Numbered from the stretch's first letter, positions 19,501-29,436 are shown. The stretch: 64,000 nucleotides of DNA from Actinomycetota bacterium (GCA_009668945.1 SBEH01000007.1:33169-97168); one strand, 5' to 3'. The notes: generated by a model not told the origin, from the sequence alone. A program made the numbers and translations.

Positions 19501-21741
19501 ATGACTCTCTCTCCGGACGATCTCAATCCCGCGCAGCGTGACGCCGTCACGACTACGCAAGGCCCGCTTCTGGTGCTCGCTGGCGCAGGCAGCGGCAAGA
19601 CGCGCGTTCTCACGTACCGCATCGCGCATCTGGTGCGCGATCTCGGTGTGTCACCCGCCGAAGTCCTCGCCATCACCTTCACCAACAAGGCTGCGCAGGA
19701 AATGCGGGACCGTCTCGGCGAGCTCGTCGGGCCGGCGACGCGGGCCATGTGGGTGATGACGTTCCACGCGTTTTGCGGACGCCTGCTGCGCGCTGACGGC
19801 GGCAGGCTCGGCTTCACCCGGTCGTTCACCATCTACGACGAGGACGACGCCCGTCGGCTTCTCACGAGCGTGGTGGCCGAGCTCGACATCGATCCGAAGC
19901 AGTTCCCGGTCAAGGGGATCGCCGCGCGGATCTCCACGGCGAAGAACGAGCTCGTAGGGCCTGTCGAGTACGAAGCGAAGGCCGTGATGCCGCCGGAGAA
20001 GGTGACTGCGAAGGCATACCGCCGCTACCAGCAGCGCATCTCTGAGGCCAACGCAATGGACTTCGACGACATGCTCGTGAACGCCGAGCGGCTGCTGCGC
20101 GAGAACCCCGACGTGCTCGAGTTCTACCAGGACCGGTTCCGCTACGTACTCGTGGACGAGTATCAGGACACGAACCACGCGCAGTACGAGATCGTGAACC
20201 GGCTCGCTGCGCGTGACCGCAACCTCATGGTCGTCGGCGACGACGACCAGTCGATCTACTCGTGGCGCGGCGCGGACATCGCCAACATCCTCGAGTTCGA
20301 GCGCGACTACCCCGACGCTACCGTCATCCGCCTCGAGCAGAACTACCGTTCCACCGAGACGATCCTGGCGGCGGCCAACGCCGTGGTCGCCAACAACCGG
20401 GGACGCAAGGCGAAGACGCTATGGACGGCGAATGTCGGCGGCGAGGCCGTCGTCCGCTATTCGGCGACCGACGAACGTGACGAGGCGCGCTTTGCCGCGG
20501 ATGAGATCGAGCGCCTGCTTCGCGACGAGCATCGCTCGTACGCCGACTTCGCGGTGTTCTACCGCACGAACGCGCAGTCGCGCATCGTGGAGGACACGTT
20601 CCTGCGCGCGGGTGTGCCGTACCGGCTGGTCGGCGGCACGCGGTTCTTCGAGCGCGCGGAGATCAAGGACGTCATGGCGTGGCTACGGGCCGCCGTGAAC
20701 CCGACCGACGTGCAGTCGCTCGTCCGCGTGCTCGACAAGAGGCAGGGGATCGGCAAGACGACCATCGACACGCTGCGCTCGCATGCCATCGCCGAGGGGA
20801 TCTCGCTCTCCGACGCGGTCGCACGAGCCGGGGGCGCAGGGTGGCTGGCTTCGGCGCCCGCGAAGCGCGTGGCGGCGCTCGCGGAGGACCTCGCCGCGGC
20901 GCGGGATGCAAGCGGCGGGGGCTTGCGCGGGCAGGTGGAGGAGATCGTCGGCCGTTCCGGGCTGCTCAGCTCGCTTGTCGCCGAGAACACGCACGAAGCG
21001 GCGGGTCGTGCCGAGAACGTTCGCGAGTTCTTCGGGGTGGTGGACGAGTACGACCTGCAGCATGAGGAGCCGGAGGCGCGCACGCTCGAGGCGTTCCTGG
21101 AGTGGGTCGCGCTCCGTACCGACCTCGACGAGGTCGAGGAGAGTGACCGGGCGGTCACGATGATGACGGTCCACTCGGCCAAAGGGCTCGAGTTCCGGGT
21201 CGTGTTCATGCTCGGCATGGAGGACTCGCTCTTCCCGCACGCCAGCTCGATGTTCGAACAGACCGGTCTCGAGGAAGAACGGCGGCTGTGCTACGTCGGC
21301 ATCACGCGCGCGCGGGAGCGCCTGTACCTCATGCACGCATCGATGCGGCAGCTATTCGGCCAGACACAGTACAACCAGCCGAGCATGTTCATCTCCGAGA
21401 TCCCGGACGAGCACGTACGCTCCGAGGGCATCGGTTCGGCGGGTTTTGGCGGCGCGGCACCGGGACGGGGCAGGGGCGACCGGGGCGGTGCGATCAGGTG
21501 GGCGAGCGAGCGAGGTCCGAGCGGAACAGACGGAGGGCGCGTGTTCGGCTCCGGCGCGCGGGCACGACGGGAACCCGAGCCGAAGCTTGTGCTCGCGCCC
21601 GGCGACACCGTCGAACACAAGGTGTTCGGCCGTGGCATCGTCCAGTCGGTGGCCGGCGACAAGGTGGCCGTCACATTCCCCGGGGGCGGGACGAAGAACC
21701 TGCTCTTGGGTTACGCTCCGATACGCAAGGTCGAGGAGTAG
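19501..21741 (+). CDS. pcrA: ATP-dependent DNA helicase PcrA/UvrD
   Basis: This is a superfamily 1A 3'-5' helicase for nucleotide-excision and mismatch repair and replication restart. The 746-aa protein has motif I GAGSGKT, TFTNKAAQEMRDR, motif II VDEYQDTN, motif III GDDDQSIYSWRGA, RLEQNYRS, and the late VHSAKGLEFRVVF and YVGITRARERLYL. The C-terminal ~50 residues (APGDTVEHKVFGRGIVQSV) form the Tudor-like RNA polymerase-binding tail of Gram-positive PcrA. ATG 19501 is the family N-terminus; the frame is open to 19408. Confidence 0.96.
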   Translation: MTLSPDDLNPAQRDAVTTTQGPLLVLAGAGSGKTRVLTYRIAHLVRDLGVSPAEVLAITFTNKAAQEMRDRLGELVGPATRAMWVMTFHAFCGRLLRADGGRLGFTRSFTIYDEDDARRLLTSVVAELDIDPKQFPVKGIAARISTAKNELVGPVEYEAKAVMPPEKVTAKAYRRYQQRISEANAMDFDDMLVNAERLLRENPDVLEFYQDRFRYVLVDEYQDTNHAQYEIVNRLAARDRNLMVVGDDDQSIYSWRGADIANILEFERDYPDATVIRLEQNYRSTETILAAANAVVANNRGRKAKTLWTANVGGEAVVRYSATDERDEARFAADEIERLLRDEHRSYADFAVFYRTNAQSRIVEDTFLRAGVPYRLVGGTRFFERAEIKDVMAWLRAAVNPTDVQSLVRVLDKRQGIGKTTIDTLRSHAIAEGISLSDAVARAGGAGWLASAPAKRVAALAEDLAAARDASGGGLRGQVEEIVGRSGLLSSLVAENTHEAAGRAENVREFFGVVDEYDLQHEEPEARTLEAFLEWVALRTDLDEVEESDRAVTMMTVHSAKGLEFRVVFMLGMEDSLFPHASSMFEQTGLEEERRLCYVGITRARERLYLMHASMRQLFGQTQYNQPSMFISEIPDEHVRSEGIGSAGFGGAAPGRGRGDRGGAIRWASERGPSGTDGGRVFGSGARARREPEPKLVLAPGDTVEHKVFGRGIVQSVAGDKVAVTFPGGGTKNLLLGYAPIRKVEE

Positions 21742-21769
21742 GAGAGCTCCTTTCCAGGAGAGGGTGACG

Positions 21770-23398
21770 ATGGGACCGATCCTCGTCTTCGGGCACCGCA
21801 ATCCCGACAATGACTCCATTTGCTCGGCGGTCGCATACGCGCACTTGAAGAACATAGTCGACCCGGACGAGGTCTACCTGCCCGCGCGTCTGGGGCCAGT
21901 GCCACCGGAAACAGAGTGGGCATTCGAGCGCTTCGGCGCCGACCTGCCCGATGAGGTCACACACGTTCGTACGCGAGTACGCGATGCGATGACGCCGGAC
22001 CCGGTCTCGGTATCACCGCGCGACAACCTGCTTTCGGCAGGCCGAACGATGCGTGAGAGCGCCGTGCGGGCGGTCCCGGTCGTGGACGGCGAAGGGGTCG
22101 TGCGCGGGCTGCTCAACCAGGCGAACCTCGCCGAGCTCTACATCGACGAGACCGAGATGCTCGGCTTCGAGAAGCTGCCGGTGACCGTCGGTGAGCTCGC
22201 CGCCGTGCTCGGTGGCGCGATCCTGGTCGGAGATGCCGGCATGCGGCTGGCAGGCCACGTGCTCATAGGTGCCATGGAGCCCGACACGATGGTCTCGTAC
22301 ATCAAGCCCGGCGACACCCTCATCGTCGGCGATCGGCTGCGCACGCAGCCCCGGGCGCTGGAGGCCGGCGCGACTTGTCTGATCATCTCCGGAGGCGCAC
22401 CGCCGGACGACGGCGTGATAGCGCTAGCGGAGCGGAGCGGTGCCTCCATCATCTCGAGCCCGCACGACACGTACGCGACTGCTCGGCTCGTGAACCTCGG
22501 ACACTCGGTCGAGGGAGTCATGGACACAGCACCGCTGCTAGTAGGTCCTGACGCGCTTCTCGCCGAGGTTGCCGAGGACCTCATGGACACGGCGCGTCGT
22601 GAGGCGATAGTGGTGGACGATGACTCGCGACTCGTCGGCATGCTCACCCGGTCGAACCTCGCCCGCGGGTTCCGCAGGCGCGTGATCCTCCTCGATCACA
22701 ACGAGATGTCGCAGTCGGCGCCGGGCGCGGAGGAAGCGGCTGTGGTCGAGATCGTCGACCACCACCGCATCGGCGACGTGCAGAGCGCCGGACCGATACT
22801 CTTCCTCAATCTGCCCGTAGGCTCGACCGCTACGATCGTGGCCGAGCGCTACCGGGATCTCGGGGTCGTTCCGCCGAACAGCATGGCCGGCATCCTGCTA
22901 TCGGCGGTTCTGACCGATACCGTTCTTCTGAAGTCCCCGACAACGACGCCGCTAGACCGCACGGTTGCGGACCGTCTGGCGGACCAGCTCGGATTGGACG
23001 CGGTCGAGTTCGGACTCGAGATGTTCCGGGCGCGGTCGGAACGGGTTGCGTTCTCGGCGGTCGACTCCGTCAGCCGAGACCTCAAGGAATACCGCATGGG
23101 CGATCACGCCGTCGGAGTGGCCCAGGTCGAAACGGTGGACTCCGCCGAGTACCTCGAGCGCGCCGACGAGCTCGCGGCAGCCCTTGCGGCGCTCGCAGCT
23201 GCCCGCGGCTTCGATCTCGCGATGCTTCTCGTAACGGACGTGGTGCGAGAGGGCAGCCACGTCTTCGCGTCCGGGAAGGTGCGCATGGCCGAGCGCGCGC
23301 TGGGCGTCACCTTCACCGACGGACCCGCCTGGATCGATGGGCTGCTGTCCCGCAAGAAGCAGGTCGCTTCGCGGCTGCTCGAGACCGCCGGAGCATAG
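21770..23398 (+). CDS. ppaC: Family II Mn-dependent inorganic pyrophosphatase with CBS and DRTGG domains
   Basis: The enzyme hydrolyses pyrophosphate and the regulatory insert lets adenine nucleotides tune its activity. In the 542-aa protein, GHRNPDNDSICSA (residues ~7-19) starts the catalytic DHH domain. A CBS domain (DAMTPDPVSVSPRDNLLSAG), a DRTGG domain and a second CBS follow (about 70-300). The catalytic domain then resumes with VEIVDHHRIGD and ends in DHHA2, with SRKKQVASRLLE near the end. The usual family II enzyme is about 310 aa. ATG 21770 follows AGGAGAGGGTGACG; the longer open frame overlaps pcrA. Confidence 0.93.
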   Translation: MGPILVFGHRNPDNDSICSAVAYAHLKNIVDPDEVYLPARLGPVPPETEWAFERFGADLPDEVTHVRTRVRDAMTPDPVSVSPRDNLLSAGRTMRESAVRAVPVVDGEGVVRGLLNQANLAELYIDETEMLGFEKLPVTVGELAAVLGGAILVGDAGMRLAGHVLIGAMEPDTMVSYIKPGDTLIVGDRLRTQPRALEAGATCLIISGGAPPDDGVIALAERSGASIISSPHDTYATARLVNLGHSVEGVMDTAPLLVGPDALLAEVAEDLMDTARREAIVVDDDSRLVGMLTRSNLARGFRRRVILLDHNEMSQSAPGAEEAAVVEIVDHHRIGDVQSAGPILFLNLPVGSTATIVAERYRDLGVVPPNSMAGILLSAVLTDTVLLKSPTTTPLDRTVADRLADQLGLDAVEFGLEMFRARSERVAFSAVDSVSRDLKEYRMGDHAVGVAQVETVDSAEYLERADELAAALAALAAARGFDLAMLLVTDVVREGSHVFASGKVRMAERALGVTFTDGPAWIDGLLSRKKQVASRLLETAGA

Positions 23399-23402
23399 GG
23401 CG

Positions 23403-24107
23403 ATGCTCCCCGGGAAGCGAGACCGTTGGCAGCGCGATCCCCGGTCAGGCGTTCTCGTCATCATGGCTGGCGCGGGAATCGTCGGCTTCATCGCGGTAGC
23501 GGTTGCGATACTCCTGGCTCCAGCATTCGTTCGGTTCGACCTCGCGGCGTCAGAGGCCATACGCGGCTTCGAAGCGCCCGGACTCGAGACGTTCGCGACC
23601 TGGGTCACCAGGGTGGGGGACTTGTGGCCGATGGTGATACTCACGGCCCTGGCTGGAGGGCTGTTCTGGGTTCGCGGACGCCGGACCTCGGCGGTCACAC
23701 TCGTGGTCACCGTCCTGCTCGGCACCGTCGTAGGCCAGGTGCTGAAGCTGGCATTCCAGCGCGTGCGCCCGGCGCTCGAGGTAGCGCGGATCCCGATCCC
23801 GGAGACCTACAGCTTCCCTTCCGGACACGCGCTCACGAGCCTGCTCTTCTTCGGTTCGCTGGCGTTTCTCGTCATGTTGCACGAGAGGTCCCTCAGAAGG
23901 GCGGTGGTGGAGGTGGCGCTCTGCATCGCGGCGGCGCTCGCGATCGCGATGGCGCGCGTCTACCTTGGCGTTCACTATCTCGGAGATGTAGTGGGGTCCT
24001 GGCTGCTCGGGATGGGGCTGCTGGCCCTGATGGTGATCGTTTCCGCGCGCTGGGGCGCCAGTTCAGGTGACGGAGAGGCTACCGCGCTCTCGGCAGACGA
24101 AGAGTGA
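23403..24107 (+). CDS. PAP2-family membrane phosphatase
   Basis: The three PAP2 motifs are present: KLAFQRVRP, SFPSGH and RVYLGVHYLGDV. The 234-aa protein has about five to six transmembrane segments, the first at residues 17-40. Possible substrates are undecaprenyl pyrophosphate, phosphatidate or phosphatidylglycerol phosphate. ATG 23403 lies four bases after the pyrophosphatase stop, so the two are probably co-transcribed. Its 3' end overlaps the convergent phoR-like gene by 29 bp. Confidence 0.88.
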   Translation: MLPGKRDRWQRDPRSGVLVIMAGAGIVGFIAVAVAILLAPAFVRFDLAASEAIRGFEAPGLETFATWVTRVGDLWPMVILTALAGGLFWVRGRRTSAVTLVVTVLLGTVVGQVLKLAFQRVRPALEVARIPIPETYSFPSGHALTSLLFFGSLAFLVMLHERSLRRAVVEVALCIAAALAIAMARVYLGVHYLGDVVGSWLLGMGLLALMVIVSARWGASSGDGEATALSADEE

Positions 24108-25839
24108 CCGAAGTCCCGCCCCCGGGCCTCGAGACGATCGTGGACTCACCGCCTGCCCGCTCGACGGCATTCCGGACCAGAGAAAGGCCTAGCCCGGTTC
24201 CGCCACCGTTGCGCGATCGGGCGCGGTCTACCCGGTAGAAGCGTTCGAACACCCGCTCAAGGTCCTTCTTGGGGATCCCAATGCCGGTGTCGGCGACTTC
24301 GACCGACACTTCGGCGTCGTCGGCAGCGACACTGACCGTCACGGCCCCTTCCTCTGTGTATGCGATGGCGTTCGACAGCAGATTGTCGAGGGCGACCGCA
24401 AGATCGGTCGGATCCATCGCCACCGCGACGTCCTCGCCGCTCACTGCGGTGAAGTCGGCACTGAGCGATAGCCCCTTTGTCGCAGACGCGCGACGGTGAC
24501 CCGCGAGTGCGAGGTCGACGGCACGGCGTACATCTGCAATCCTCCCGGGCTTGGCGGGCCCTTCAATGCGCGACAGGTCAAGCAGGTCCGCGACAAGCTG
24601 GCGCAGTCTGTTGGCCTCCGCGTGGATCTGGGATACGAACTCGAGCGCCTGCTTCTGGTCGCCGTCGGCAGCTGCCTGGTCTGCTGCCTCGGCAAGCAGC
24701 AGTATCGCGGCTGTGGGCGTCTTGAGCTCGTGCGACGCGTTCGTCACGAAGTCACGCCGCACGGCCTCAAGACGCATTCTCTCGGTGACGTCGCTCGTCA
24801 CGACCAGGGTGCGCCTGGTCGGCTCGCCTCCGCCAAGGGGTAGCACGAGCACGCGATGGTAGCGCCGGTAAGGGTCGGGGCCGAGCTCCGCGACGGAGGG
24901 AACGTCCGCCTGCAGCCGGGACCGGATGGCCGACACCATCGACGCGGGGAGTCCGATGGAGTCGAGGTCTCGACCCGCCAGGCCGCCCGGAGCGGCCGGG
25001 AGCATCGCGGTGGCACTCCGGTTGGCGAGACTCACACTCTCGCCGTCGAGAAGCAACACTGCGTCCGACAGACCGTTCAGAGCGACTTCCAGCGTTCTGC
25101 GCTCCTCGTCGAGCGCTCCGAGCCGCTGGCGCAGCTGCTCCCGGAGCTCGGTGAGGGCCACCGACAGAGGCTGAAGCGGCCCGTAGTCGGCGGGGATGGG
25201 GGTGCCGAGTTCGCCATCGGCCATGGCGCGCGCCACTTCGGCGAGACTCTCTACCGGACGCGTGGTCGAGGCGCTGATTCGCCAAGCAGCAGCAACGGTG
25301 ATCGTCAGCACGACGACAAGAGCGAGCAGACCGCTCCGGCGGGTCTGCGCCGAGAGCGCAGCGATCTGTTCCAGCGACTCGGAGGCCCGAAGGACGGTCT
25401 GGGCGCCGCGGTAGTCGGCGGGAACAGCGACGTACATCCAATCGACGCCCTGAGTGTCCGGCATCCGGATGTCAGTGCCTACCTCGCCGGCGAGTGCCGC
25501 CCGGACCTCGGGGCGGTCGCCGTTGTTCTCCATCTCCCGCGCGTCCGCCTCGGTGTCGGCCAGCACCGTGCCGTCTTCCGCAACGAGTGTCAGGCGCATG
25601 GGACCGTCGGCGGCGACATCCGCGAGCAGCTCCTCGACCGGGCGGTCGCTCACTTCGATGGCCATGCTTGTGGCGCGGGCGACATCCTCGAGGCTGGCCC
25701 GCTGTCGGTCCATCGCCGCTTCCTCTAGCGTTGCATGCAGATTCCAGATCCAGGCGCCCAACACAAGCACGACGACCGCCGCGAAGCAGGCGACCACCCG
25801 GGTCTGGTAGGACGGGAATGTCCGATGCGCGAGTGTCAT
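24079..25839 (-). CDS. phoR: PhoR-like membrane sensor histidine kinase
   Basis: The 586-aa protein has TM1 at residues ~14-34, an extracytoplasmic sensor of about 130 residues, TM2 at ~169-187, a HAMP domain, a PAS-like region (~250-350), HisKA with the phosphorylated histidine at H370 (NASHELKTP), and HATPase_c with DNLLSNAIAYT, VADTGIGIPKKD and GGTGLGLSLV. It is downstream of and overlaps the response regulator by four bases. Its position beside pstSCAB indicates phosphate sensing through the Pst complex, though the ligand is inferred from context. Confidence 0.93.
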   Translation of the reverse strand: MTLAHRTFPSYQTRVVACFAAVVVLVLGAWIWNLHATLEEAAMDRQRASLEDVARATSMAIEVSDRPVEELLADVAADGPMRLTLVAEDGTVLADTEADAREMENNGDRPEVRAALAGEVGTDIRMPDTQGVDWMYVAVPADYRGAQTVLRASESLEQIAALSAQTRRSGLLALVVVLTITVAAAWRISASTTRPVESLAEVARAMADGELGTPIPADYGPLQPLSVALTELREQLRQRLGALDEERRTLEVALNGLSDAVLLLDGESVSLANRSATAMLPAAPGGLAGRDLDSIGLPASMVSAIRSRLQADVPSVAELGPDPYRRYHRVLVLPLGGGEPTRRTLVVTSDVTERMRLEAVRRDFVTNASHELKTPTAAILLLAEAADQAAADGDQKQALEFVSQIHAEANRLRQLVADLLDLSRIEGPAKPGRIADVRRAVDLALAGHRRASATKGLSLSADFTAVSGEDVAVAMDPTDLAVALDNLLSNAIAYTEEGAVTVSVAADDAEVSVEVADTGIGIPKKDLERVFERFYRVDRARSRNGGGTGLGLSLVRNAVERAGGESTIVSRPGGGTSVTLRLPRAR

Positions 25840-26549
25840 CGCGGAGGGTCGCCCGCAGTCTTCGGTCGGGCCTCGAAGCGGTAGCCGGCTCCGTGCACGG
25901 TATGGATGTACGTGTATGCTGAGTCCTCCTCTACCGCCTGCCGAACGCGGCGGATGTGGACGTCTATCGTGCGGGAGGTGGCGAGATGTCCGTACCCCCA
26001 GACCTCCGCCGCGAGCCGCTGTCTGGACATCAGCGAGCCTGCATTGCGCGCCAAGGCGAGGAGCAGCTGGAACTCCTTGAGCCGCAGGTTGGCGGGATTG
26101 CCCGCGACCGTTGCGCGGAGTTCGCCTGGCTCGATGGCGAGATCGCCCACCGCGATCACCTCGTTGTCTTCGGCCAGCACACGCGAGCGCACACGTCTCA
26201 GGTTCGCGCGTACCCGCGCGAGCAGTTCCTCCATTGCGAACGGCTTGCCGATGTAGTCGTCCGCACCGGCGTCGAGTCCGCGTACCGTGTCCCTTTCGCT
26301 ATCGAGCGCCGTGACCATCACGATCGCAACGTCGCTTGAGGTCCGTCTGACCTCCTCAGCGAATCGCAACCCGTCAAGGCCGGGAAGCATGAGGTCGAGC
26401 ACGATGAGATCAGGCTTCCACGTCAGCGCGATCTCAAGTCCCGCAATGCCGTCGGCCGAACTCGTGACCTCGAAGCCAGCGCGCTTGAGCGCGTACTCCT
26501 CTGTCTGCCTGATGATCGGGTCGTCTTCGACAACCAGAATGCGAGCCAC
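25836..26549 (-). CDS. phoP: PhoB/PhoP-like OmpR-family response regulator
   Basis: The receiver domain (ARILVVEDDP, phosphoacceptor D52 in LIVLDLMLPG, switch residues in VTALDS and the lysine of GKPFAMEEL) is followed by a winged-helix DNA-binding domain ending GAGYRFEARP. The start chosen is GTG 26549, six bases after GGGAGG, giving 237 aa; the frame is open to 26621. It is divergent from pstS across a spacer holding five PHO-box-like repeats, so autoregulation together with pst is likely. Confidence 0.94.
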   Translation of the reverse strand: MARILVVEDDPIIRQTEEYALKRAGFEVTSSADGIAGLEIALTWKPDLIVLDLMLPGLDGLRFAEEVRRTSSDVAIVMVTALDSERDTVRGLDAGADDYIGKPFAMEELLARVRANLRRVRSRVLAEDNEVIAVGDLAIEPGELRATVAGNPANLRLKEFQLLLALARNAGSLMSRQRLAAEVWGYGHLATSRTIDVHIRRVRQAVEEDSAYTYIHTVHGAGYRFEARPKTAGDPPR

Positions 26550-26614
26550 CGGCGACCTCCCGTCTTGTGATCCGGCACCGGCCATTGTGACACGCTCGTC
26601 GGCAGCGCATGCGC

Positions 26615-26669
26615 ATTTCACAGGGAGTTTACGTTGATTTCCCGAGACGTAACAACTGTGTAACCATTC
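26615..26669 (+). promoter_or_regulatory. Array of five 11-bp PHO-box-like repeats
   Basis: Five consecutive 11-bp units begin ATTTCAC, AGTTTAC, ATTTCCC, CGTAACA and TGTAACC. They resemble the actinobacterial PHO-box unit (consensus GTTCACC in an 11-bp period). The array sits between the divergent regulator and pstS genes. A TACTCT/TCTACT -10-like box follows at 26684-26691, consistent with PhoP-activated transcription of pstS without a good -35. Confidence 0.65.
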
Positions 26670-26744
26670 GCGTGCCTTGGCTGTCTACTCTCAGTCGTGC
26701 CGGCAGTCGCCGGTGCGGATGAAGTCGATCAGAAGGAGCATGGT

Positions 26745-27641
26745 GTGAAGCTCAAGAAGTACATCGCGTTCGGCATGGCGGTTCTTCTGCTCGCGGGTGT
26801 GTCGATCGCGGCTGGCTGCGACAAGGAGGAGGCAGGCACCGAGACCTCCACCGATGGCGCCACCACGACCGAGCCGGCGGAGCCGGAGCTCGAGGGCACC
26901 ATCAACATCCAGGGGTCGGACACGATGCTCAACGTGGCGACCGCCTGGAGCGAGGCGTTCATGGACGAGAATCCGGGCGTGGATATCTCCGTTCAGGGCG
27001 GCGGGTCCGGCACCGGTGTCGCGGCGCTTATCAACGGCACCGTGGATTTCGCCAATGCTTCGCGCGGGATGAAGGACGAGGAGATCGCGCAGCTCGAGGC
27101 TAATGGCGGCAAGGCTGCGGAGTACAAGGTGGCCATCGACGGTATCGCGGTCGTGGTGAACCCGGCGAACGGCGTCGAGGCGCTCAGCATGGACCAGCTG
27201 GGCAAGATCTTCCGCGGCGAGATCACCAACTGGAAGGACGTCGGCGGCAAGGACGCCCAGATCGTCCTGCTCTCCCGCGACAGCTCCTCGGGTACGTACG
27301 AGTACTTCAAGGAAGAGGTTGTGGGCAAGGATGCGGAGTACGCGCAGAGCGCCAAGCTGCTCCCCTCCAACCAGGCGATCGCCGATGAGGTCAAGAGCAA
27401 CGAGGCCGGCATCGGCTACATCGGTCTTGGGTACATCACGAGTGCCGTGAAGGTCGTCGCCATCGATGGCGTGAAGGCCTCTGTCGCTGCGGCCGCGGAC
27501 GGTTCGTATCCCATCAGCCGCTACCTGTACATGTACAGCAACGGCGAGGCTGAGGGAGTCATGAAGGCGTATCTCGACTGGATCCTAGGATCAGAGGGTC
27601 AGAAGCTGGTTGAGGATGAGGGCTTCGTACCAGTACAGTAA
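26745..27641 (+). CDS. pstS: Phosphate ABC transporter substrate-binding lipoprotein PstS
   Basis: PstS captures phosphate outside the membrane. The 298-aa protein has a lipoprotein signal (KKYIAFGMAVLLLAG, then IAAGC lipobox) and an acidic Thr-rich linker. The phosphate-binding segments are INIQGSDTML, DFANASRGMKDEEI and RDSSSGTYEYF. Start GTG 26745 is six bases after AAGGAG. It is the first gene of pstSCAB and lies behind the PHO-box array. Confidence 0.96.
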   Translation: MKLKKYIAFGMAVLLLAGVSIAAGCDKEEAGTETSTDGATTTEPAEPELEGTINIQGSDTMLNVATAWSEAFMDENPGVDISVQGGGSGTGVAALINGTVDFANASRGMKDEEIAQLEANGGKAAEYKVAIDGIAVVVNPANGVEALSMDQLGKIFRGEITNWKDVGGKDAQIVLLSRDSSSGTYEYFKEEVVGKDAEYAQSAKLLPSNQAIADEVKSNEAGIGYIGLGYITSAVKVVAIDGVKASVAAAADGSYPISRYLYMYSNGEAEGVMKAYLDWILGSEGQKLVEDEGFVPVQ

Positions 27642-27646
27642 GGCAG

Positions 27647-28573
27647 ATGTCCGAACCGTTCTCCTCTAGGCGAAACAGCCCCGGCCGCACGACGTTCCGT
27701 CGTGCGGCCGAAGGCGTTGCTCGCGGACTCATCTACACGTGCGGGTGGGCGGCGATCGTCGTTCTTGCGGCGATCGCCGTCTTCCTGGCCACCAACGCAG
27801 TCCGCGCGATGCGCGAAGCCGGGCTGTCAAGCATGCTGTCGGGCACGCAGTGGTACCCGACGTCTGAACCGGGCAAGTTCGGGCTGCTGCCGCTGGTCCT
27901 AGGTTCGCTCTACGTGACGGGGGTTGCGCTCGCGGTCTGTGTGCCGCTTGGGGTGGCAGCCGCCGTCTTCATATCCGAGTTCGCGGACAAGCGTCTTACC
28001 GAGGTGATGAAGTCGATCATCGAGTTCATGACCGCGGTGCCGTCGGTCGTCTACGGCCTGATAGGAGTCGCCGTCCTGATTCCGTTCGTCAAGGATGCGT
28101 TCGGCCTGGACAGCGGGATGACCGCCCTGACTGGCGGTGTCGTGCTCGGCGTGATGTCCCTGCCGACGGTCATCTCCATCTCCGAGGACGCGCTCCATGC
28201 AGTGCCGGTGGACCTTCGACGGGGCTCGGCGGCGCTCGGCAACACCCGCTGGCAGACGACGGTCAAGGTGACACTCCCGGCGGCCAGCTCGGGCATCTTC
28301 GCCGCAGTCATGCTGGGACTTGGCCGTGCAATCGGGGAGACGATGGCGGTGCTCATGCTCACGGGCAACGCTGCCATTATGCCGACCAGTGTCTTCGACT
28401 CTGTGCGAACGATGACTGGTACCATCGCAGCGGAGATGGGGGAGGTCGTGCAGGGCGGGCTGCACTACTCGGTGCTGTTCACGGTGGGTCTCGTGCTCTT
28501 TGCGATCACGTTCGCCATCAACCTGGCTGCCGATATCGTTCTTGAGCGTCAGCGGAAGCGGTGGCGCAGGTGA
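27647..28573 (+). CDS. pstC: Phosphate ABC transporter permease PstC
   Basis: One of the two membrane subunits of the phosphate importer. The 308-aa protein has about six transmembrane helices and the permease EAA-type loop (ALGNTRWQTTVKVTLPAASSG), where the ATPase docks. The GRAIGETMAVLMLTGN segment is typical of PstC. It begins five bases after pstS. Confidence 0.95.
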   Translation: MSEPFSSRRNSPGRTTFRRAAEGVARGLIYTCGWAAIVVLAAIAVFLATNAVRAMREAGLSSMLSGTQWYPTSEPGKFGLLPLVLGSLYVTGVALAVCVPLGVAAAVFISEFADKRLTEVMKSIIEFMTAVPSVVYGLIGVAVLIPFVKDAFGLDSGMTALTGGVVLGVMSLPTVISISEDALHAVPVDLRRGSAALGNTRWQTTVKVTLPAASSGIFAAVMLGLGRAIGETMAVLMLTGNAAIMPTSVFDSVRTMTGTIAAEMGEVVQGGLHYSVLFTVGLVLFAITFAINLAADIVLERQRKRWRR

Positions 28574-29436
28574 GTACTAGCGCGCGCGTTAGGAGTGCAC
28601 GCAAAGCCGACATGACGGCTCGCGTCGTCACGGGCGTCGCTGCCGGGAGCATAGTGGCTGTAGCCGTCTTCGTGCTGGGCTACATCGTGTATCACGGTAT
28701 CGGCGCCATCGACTGGACGTTCCTCACCAGCATTCCGAAGGATCAGGGCCGGGCCGGCGGAATCTTCCCGGTTATCATGGGCACCGTGTTCGTGACCGCG
28801 GGGACGGCAGCGCTCACGCTGCCGATCGGTGTGTTTGCCGGCATCTATCTGGCCGAGTACGCACCGAGGAACTTCGCCACGCGGGCGATACGTCTGTCCA
28901 TCACCAACATGGCCGGCGTTCCCTCGATCGTCTACGGGTTGTTCGGTCTCGCCGCATTCGTACTTCTGGCGGGCTTCGGCCGCTCCATCATCGCAGCCGC
29001 TCTCACGCTCACGTGTATGACGCTACCCGTTGTGATCACTGCTACCGAAGAGGCCTTGAGGCAGATACCCGCCGACCTCAGGCAGGCCTCGCTTGCACTC
29101 GGAGCCACCCGACTGCGTACCATTCGCAAGGTCGTTCTTCCGGCTGCGGCACCGGGCATCATCACGGGCTCTATCCTGGGTCTGGCGCGCGCGGCGGGAG
29201 AGACGGCGCCGATCCTCTTCACCGGGGCCGTCTTCCAGATGCGGCGCATCCCTGATTCGCCGACATCGCAGTTCATGGCGCTGCCGTATCATGTCTATGC
29301 ACAGGTCACATCGGTGCCCGGCTGGAATCGGACGCTGGTCTGGGGTACGGCGCTTGTTCTGGTCGCGGGCATCAGTATCGTCAGCATTCTGGCCGCGGCG
29401 TGGCGGTCTGCACAGAGAAGGAGAGTCACGTGGTGA
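28561..29436 (+). CDS. pstA: Phosphate ABC transporter permease PstA
   Basis: The second membrane subunit, 291 aa with six predicted helices. The EAA loop is [21 protein letters not shown], followed by [18 protein letters not shown] 28561 and GTG 28570 are both possible starts; the latter overlaps the pstC stop by four bases, the usual coupled arrangement, so the N-terminus is uncertain by three residues. Confidence 0.94.
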   Translation: MAQVSTSARVRSARKADMTARVVTGVAAGSIVAVAVFVLGYIVYHGIGAIDWTFLTSIPKDQGRAGGIFPVIMGTVFVTAGTAALTLPIGVFAGIYLAEYAPRNFATRAIRLSITNMAGVPSIVYGLFGLAAFVLLAGFGRSIIAAALTLTCMTLPVVITATEEALRQIPADLRQASLALGATRLRTIRKVVLPAAAPGIITGSILGLARAAGETAPILFTGAVFQMRRIPDSPTSQFMALPYHVYAQVTSVPGWNRTLVWGTALVLVAGISIVSILAAAWRSAQRRRVTW

